A stretch of 64,000 bases of DNA from Myrica gale (Eukaryota > Streptophyta > Magnoliopsida > Fagales > Myricaceae), in NCBI GenBank assembly GCA_963930655.1, contig OZ005609.1, positions 15,077,001 through 15,141,000 of the forward strand, read 5' to 3'. How positions within the stretch are numbered: the stretch's first letter is position 1; each line of letters begins with the position of its first letter. The notes beneath the pieces were generated by a model. The model had not been told where the DNA came from, did not search any database, and saw only the letters and a program-made list of their open reading frames with translations. Positions 60,189 to 64,000 of the stretch are shown piece by piece. A program made the position numbers and the translations under genes.

Positions 60189-60874
60189 CACTTCACCTCC
60201 ATCACCAAGTACTGCAAGTTTGGCGACAAGCATAGGTAGAGAAACAACTAAAAGTCCTACTTATGACTGTGGAATTAATTCTTGCCTGAGGACTGCCTAC
60301 ACAGAAGCAAATTTTGGCAAAAATTTTTTTAGTTGTGTGAACCACAAGGTAATACCTCGTATATGTATATGTAGTTTTAGTACGTATGTTTATTATTGTG
60401 CTAAAATGTTTATACATTATATGAATGTAGTTTGAGAGATCATGTGGGTTTTTCATGTGATTTGATCCTCCTATGTGTGTCCATTGAAAGAGGGTTTTAA
60501 GCCGTCTTCGGGAGAGGCAGGAAAAGACACATATAGAGTTTGAAATAGAAAGTCATCTCAAAACAAAGGAGGATGAGTATGCGAAGCGCATTGCAATGAT
60601 GGAGGAGTGTGGGAAGCGCACTGTAATGATGGAAAATGAGTATGCGAAGTGCGTTGCAACGATAGAGGAGTAGGCGAAGTGAAATACGATGATGGAACCC
60701 AATATGGCACGACTCCGCTTAGAGTTGGTTTCCACAAAATATAGTCATAATGAAGAGAATAAATTCTATAGGAGGATGTTGACTTTCTTGTGGGTGCTGA
60801 TTATTTTGTTGTTGTTGCCTTCTGTGTATTTTACAAAAAAGGAAGTGAGTGTTTCTCTATCCTTGGCACCATAA
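60189..60874 (+). pseudogene. GRF-zinc-finger/transmembrane protein, copy 1, decayed
   Basis: Exon 60189-60348 reads YDCGINSCLRTAYTEANFGK then FFSCVNH; after a donor GTAATA a second exon starts at 60431 (FERSCGFF). The GRF zinc-finger pattern CxCG...C...C is visible, but the first Cys is Tyr here. The WFDPP of copy 2 is broken by TGA (TGG to TGA), a further TGA follows PMCVH, and a TAG follows VATIEE. Between them lie four 30-base repeats (EYAKRIAMME-like units, about 60571-60700) predicted to be coiled coil. The C-terminus has a membrane helix (LWVLIILLLLPSVYF) and ends at 60874. No first exon was identified. GRF-TM proteins are common, poorly characterised plant proteins. Confidence 0.65.
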
Positions 60875-61140
60875 ACTGAACCAGAATTTGGTCATGTAGT
60901 TGTCTTGAAGGCATTTTTTTTTTATATTTTCAGCACTATTGACATACGTAGTAATGAAATATGTAAAGGAAAATCTATCCGTTGTAAAGGTGAACTTGTA
61001 AGTGCCTTCAAGGCATTTTTTGGAATCTGTATTGCTATATTTGTTTAAAGTAATGAAGACATTTGTTGTAAACATTATGTACCTTGTATAACTTGAAGGC
61101 AGGTATGGTCAACATAAATAAATTCTAATTGCGGACAATA
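60875..61140. other. Space between convergent genes (unit 1)
   Basis: AT-rich, with a repeated word CTTGAAGGCA/CTTCAAGGCA (60903, 61005, 61091). No gene seen. Confidence 0.4.
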
Positions 61141-61320
61141 CCAGATTTCCATATCAGTACAATAAATTGCCAAATATATCAAATACTAGATTTCCATATC
61201 AACACAATAAACTGTAAAATGTATTGAATACCATATTTCCATATTAGCACAATAAAATGCCAAATGTATCAAATACCAGATTTCTATATCAGTACAATAA
61301 ATTGTCAAATGTATCAAATA
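61141..61320. repeat. Minisatellite, four 45-base units
   Basis: Units at 61141-61185, 61186-61230, 61231-61275 and 61276-61320 each start CCAGATTTCCATATCAG or a close variant and end CAAATA or GAATA. Unit length is exactly 45, with about 80-90% agreement by eye. Confidence 0.9.
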
Positions 61321-61468
61321 CATCGAAAAGACCCATATCATTAACATGAAACTGCTCCAAAATATAACTCAGACCAATGTCATATACACAATGTGACATA
61401 AAACAATAGGCTTATATCCAAAAGACACACAACATTCTGACAAAAAGAAGCATAAACTATTCCTAAGT

Positions 61469-61617
61469 CTACTTGTCTGTATTTGGCCTCTTCATCTTCT
61501 CTTTAATCCTCTTGATGACTTGCTCAATGGTAGGGACCACCACCCTGGGGGATTTTGCACCTAACTGATTTTGACTAGCAATGAAACCACTACTAAATTG
61601 AGCCCATAATATTTGCG
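61469..61617 (-). pseudogene. C-terminal exon of an unidentified gene, copy 1
   Basis: The minus strand reads ILWAQFSSGFIASQNQLGAK then RVVVPTIEQVIKRIKEKMK and stops (TAG at 61471-61469). It pairs with 63680-63506 at about 60% identity. It is cut at about 61618 by MITE-like DNA (AACTTTGCACCCCC) with no recognisable upstream exon. The family is not recognised. It converges on GRF copy 1. Confidence 0.55.
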
Positions 61618-61977
61618 GGGGAAAAATTAACTTTGCACCCCCAAAGTTTGGGGTCATTTCAAAGTTGCACCCACTTTTATTGATTTCGTTAAATTTGTAC
61701 CTCAAACTACCACTTCCCGTTAATTTCCACCCTCCAGCGCAAATTACCGTTACTTTTAACGGAAAATGAATTTTGCGCCGTCCACGTGACCTATAAACTC
61801 TCGATTTCCCGTTTTGCCCTCCGTTTAATGAATATATACGTTAAACATTTCCCCCACTGTTTTCCTGTGTTTTGGCTTTTGATTTCTAGCCCTAGCTTCT
61901 CGACGACGACAAGGTAGCTTCTCTCAGACGAGAAGCAACTGTGCGAACCCATTTCTTCTCTGGCAAGAGCTTTCAGG
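61618..61977. other. MITE-like insert and leader of GRF copy 2
   Basis: About 61621-61800 belongs to the TTTGCACCC repeat class also seen at 55.4 kb. About 61860-61977 looks like a leader for the following ATG (61978). Confidence 0.45.
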
Positions 61978-62896
61978 ATGGCGTCACACTGGTAAATGTC
62001 GAACCTTTGCTGGCTTATTTTGCATCTGCTTGCATATTTTCTTATGCTCCTTCGTGCATATGTAGTGAGTTTTTAGGATCTGTATGTGTAGTGCGTCATC
62101 GTGCTATGTTTTTGTTGTTTTGCTGAATTTTAGGCTTCTATAGAGTTCCCCTAAGAGTTCCATATGATTTTTAATGGATTGAAGACAATAATCATGTTAG
62201 TGTTTTCGTTTTTCATATATTGTCAACTTATCAATTTTCAAGCTACTGCCTCATTTCCATTTTCCCCGAATGCTTAAATTTCTACTTGTAATACATGAAA
62301 TTAATTATACTCTTTACTTAGTGATGCACAATCATCAGTAACTACTGGAGGTTCAGTAACTAGTTGGGTTGGAGATTCGAAGAACAACCTTCTTTGTTGG
62401 TGTGGTGTTCGTTCATGCTTGAAGACTGCCTATACAGATGAGAATTTTGGTATAAGGTTTTTGACATGTGTTAACCACAATGTAATCCATTGTTTTCCAG
62501 TTTTGTTGGCATAGTTTTCACTCTTTGTTTAATGGTGGTTTTTAAAGTTTCTTCATAAATTGTCAGATTGGAAGATCATGCCAATTTTTCAGTTGGTTTG
62601 ATCCTCCTATGTGTGTTCATGGAAGGAGGGTTTTAAGACGTCTTTGAGAGAGGCATGAGAAGACACATGTGGAAGGGGACTCCTTCAAAAGCAATTTCAC
62701 GAAGGAACGCAAGTTGACAAACCGCCTTCGCTTAGAGTTGGCTTCCGTAAAATTCAGTCACAAGGAAGACTTGAAATGCTACAAAAGACTGTTGTTGATT
62801 TTGTTGGTGGTAATTGGTGTGTTGTGTTTGTTGTTGTTGCCTTCAATCTATGTGAGAGGAAAGGTAGTGGGTCTTTGCCCAGCCTTGACACCATAA
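61978..62896 (+). pseudogene. GRF-zinc-finger/transmembrane protein, copy 2, with one premature stop
   Basis: Exons 61978-61991 (MASH), 62322-62481 and 62567-62896 join in phase with GT/AG ends. Exon 2 carries LLCWCGVRSCLKTAYTDENF and FLTCVNHN; exon 3 begins IGRSCQFFSWFDPPMC. Together they give a complete GRF zinc finger. Then VLRRL is followed by TGA (62645-62647) where copy 1 has an Arg codon (CGG). Beyond the stop the frame stays open through a basic/coiled-coil stretch (RLRLELASVKFSHKEDLK) and a membrane helix (LLLILLVVIGVLCLLLLPSI) to TAA at 62896. Without the stop the protein would have about 166 residues, a usual size. Either it is a young pseudogene, or a truncated zinc-finger peptide of about 84 residues is made. 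Confidence 0.7.
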
Positions 62897-63505
62897 CTGA
62901 AAAATTGTAACTTGAGTGGTATGGACATTGTGTTGTAGTTTGGTTTTGAGAGGCTTATTTTGTATATTCCAGTGGTGGCTTTTGTAGTCAAGGCATTAAG
63001 TTCCTTGGTTTATTTAAGATGTATTAGTGGCCTGTAATGAATGTATTAGTCAAGATGGGTGTATTTTGAATGTATTAGTGACCTGCCTATTTTGAATGTA
63101 TTAGTAAACTCCTATGCATTTGGTTTTTCCCTATTTTCAATGTTTTAGCCTCCAAAAGTGCAAGTGCAAACCTGCATATATCGATAATATGTGAACTTCA
63201 TAACATTGTCTACATATTGTCATTCACATGATGCATAGATTCAAAAATATGTAGACTTCACAGATTCCATGACACAAGTGCAAAAAGCACAATGGTTGAG
63301 TAAACGTTACATAACCAGACCCAAAACAGATGCACAATGGGTTATGTCTCCAGTACAAACAGATTACAAAAGTGCAAAATTCTGGAGCATTATAGCCCAA
63401 CTAGATTACAAAAGTCCAAAATAGGTGACTAACTTGGCCCCAAATTGCAGCCCAACCAGAAAAGTACAAACTAATATAGAACCTATAAATCTCACAAACT
63501 AGCAC
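62897..63505. other. Space between convergent genes (unit 2)
   Basis: It contains four loose copies of GAATGTATTAGT-like words at about 63015-63110. No gene seen. Length is similar to the unit-1 space, but without the minisatellite. Confidence 0.4.
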
Positions 63506-63680
63506 TCATTTGTCCTTAGAAGTCTTTTTCTTCTTATTTTCTTCAACCCTCTTTAAGGCTTGCTCAATAGTTGGGACCACGACTCTGCTAGAGCTTCCAA
63601 CTTGCTGCTTCTGTGCAGCCATAAAACCTGGGCCAAACTTGGCCCAGAGGGTATCCGAGGTGCTCCATGTTATGAAACTG
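63506..63680 (-). pseudogene. C-terminal exon of the same unidentified gene, copy 2
   Basis: The minus strand reads WSTSDTLWAKFGPGFMAAQK then SRVVVPTIEQALKRVEENKK and ends KDK with TGA (63508-63506). The Lys-rich tail suggests a nuclear protein. Upstream coding exons were not found in the remaining 320 bases, so it is partial or continues outside the window. Confidence 0.5.
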
Positions 63681-64000
63681 CTCTAAATGCAACTAAATTC
63701 ATCTATGAAACTGTACAATAATGATATCAAAAGAAGATAACAACCATCAACAATTAAACTAGTAATGTGTGATATCAGTATTAACTTGTCATTATTGATT
63801 AACTGTGTGATGTCAACAAAGGAATTTTTGCCATACATTGAACAAAGGTAAAAGATACAAATAGGAGTGGAACAAAACCAACAAGCTTAATTAAATCGTA
63901 TGTCGATCCTAAACACTAAACAAAGTGACGCACATAACATATTTGGTCTAATTTATTCAGTCAACAACGTGCACAAATGGACCCATAACCACCCTAGCCA
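63681..64000. other. Window edge, no gene recognised
   Basis: AT-rich DNA with no exon that I can support. It may be intron of the minus-strand gene ending at 63506. Confidence 0.4.

Noticed and set aside
1-64000. tRNA, rRNA or CRISPR features
   Set aside because: I looked for cloverleaf arms with TTCGA-type T loops and for regularly spaced short repeats and saw none that hold up; the 45-base units at 61.1 kb are contiguous without spacers.

Overview
This is nuclear DNA of a flowering plant, very probably a woody eudicot. It has intron-rich genes with GT/AG junctions, two clear orthologues of Arabidopsis proteins, L1-type LINEs, Ty1/copia and other LTR retrotransposons, a CACTA terminus, and Tourist-like and Mutator-like foldback elements. 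A GTTTGGATG-type MITE recalls repeats of Fagales trees, but that placement is a guess. All names come from reading the sequence and remembering the families; no search was run.

Two host genes are intact on the + strand. The first (6013-23811, 27 exons, 1,199 codons) is the plant orthologue of NOMO, an ER membrane protein of the multipass translocon. Every exon joins in frame although the introns hold an inverted (twin-primed) LINE, a trace of a second LINE and a 1.55-kb foldback transposon. The second (41240-46649, 4 exons, 874 codons) is GUN1, the chloroplast PPR-SMR protein of plastid-to-nucleus signalling; its first intron holds a LINE remnant of a related family.

Layout: 1-5900 is repeat-rich and carries fragments of two unrelated genes (naphthoate synthase exon 1 and a CSLD 5' end) plus a probable solo LTR. 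6013-23811 is NOMO. 25177-40727 is an LTR-retrotransposon cluster: a young non-autonomous element with 5-bp target duplications, an old copia element, and an older non-autonomous element with TGTCGACA-rich LTRs. 41240-46649 is GUN1. 48543-52907 is a glycine-rich secreted-protein gene that now runs into an identical copy of GUN1 intron 2/exon 3. It is followed by a block with fragments of a coiled-coil gene and a CACTA end, and then by what looks like the original 3' end of the glycine-rich gene. 53624-54575 is a Mutator-type foldback element built of GC-rich palindromes. 55531-59176 is a very long solo LTR. 60189-63680 is a tandemly duplicated convergent pair: a GRF-zinc-finger/transmembrane gene (+) and an unidentified gene (-), both decayed.

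The NOMO and GUN1 loci are ordinary host genes. The most unusual material is the chimeric glycine-rich locus (48.5-52.9 kb), the palindrome element (53.6-54.6 kb) and the gene-fragment mosaic at 1.5-2.5 kb. No tRNA, rRNA or CRISPR array was seen.
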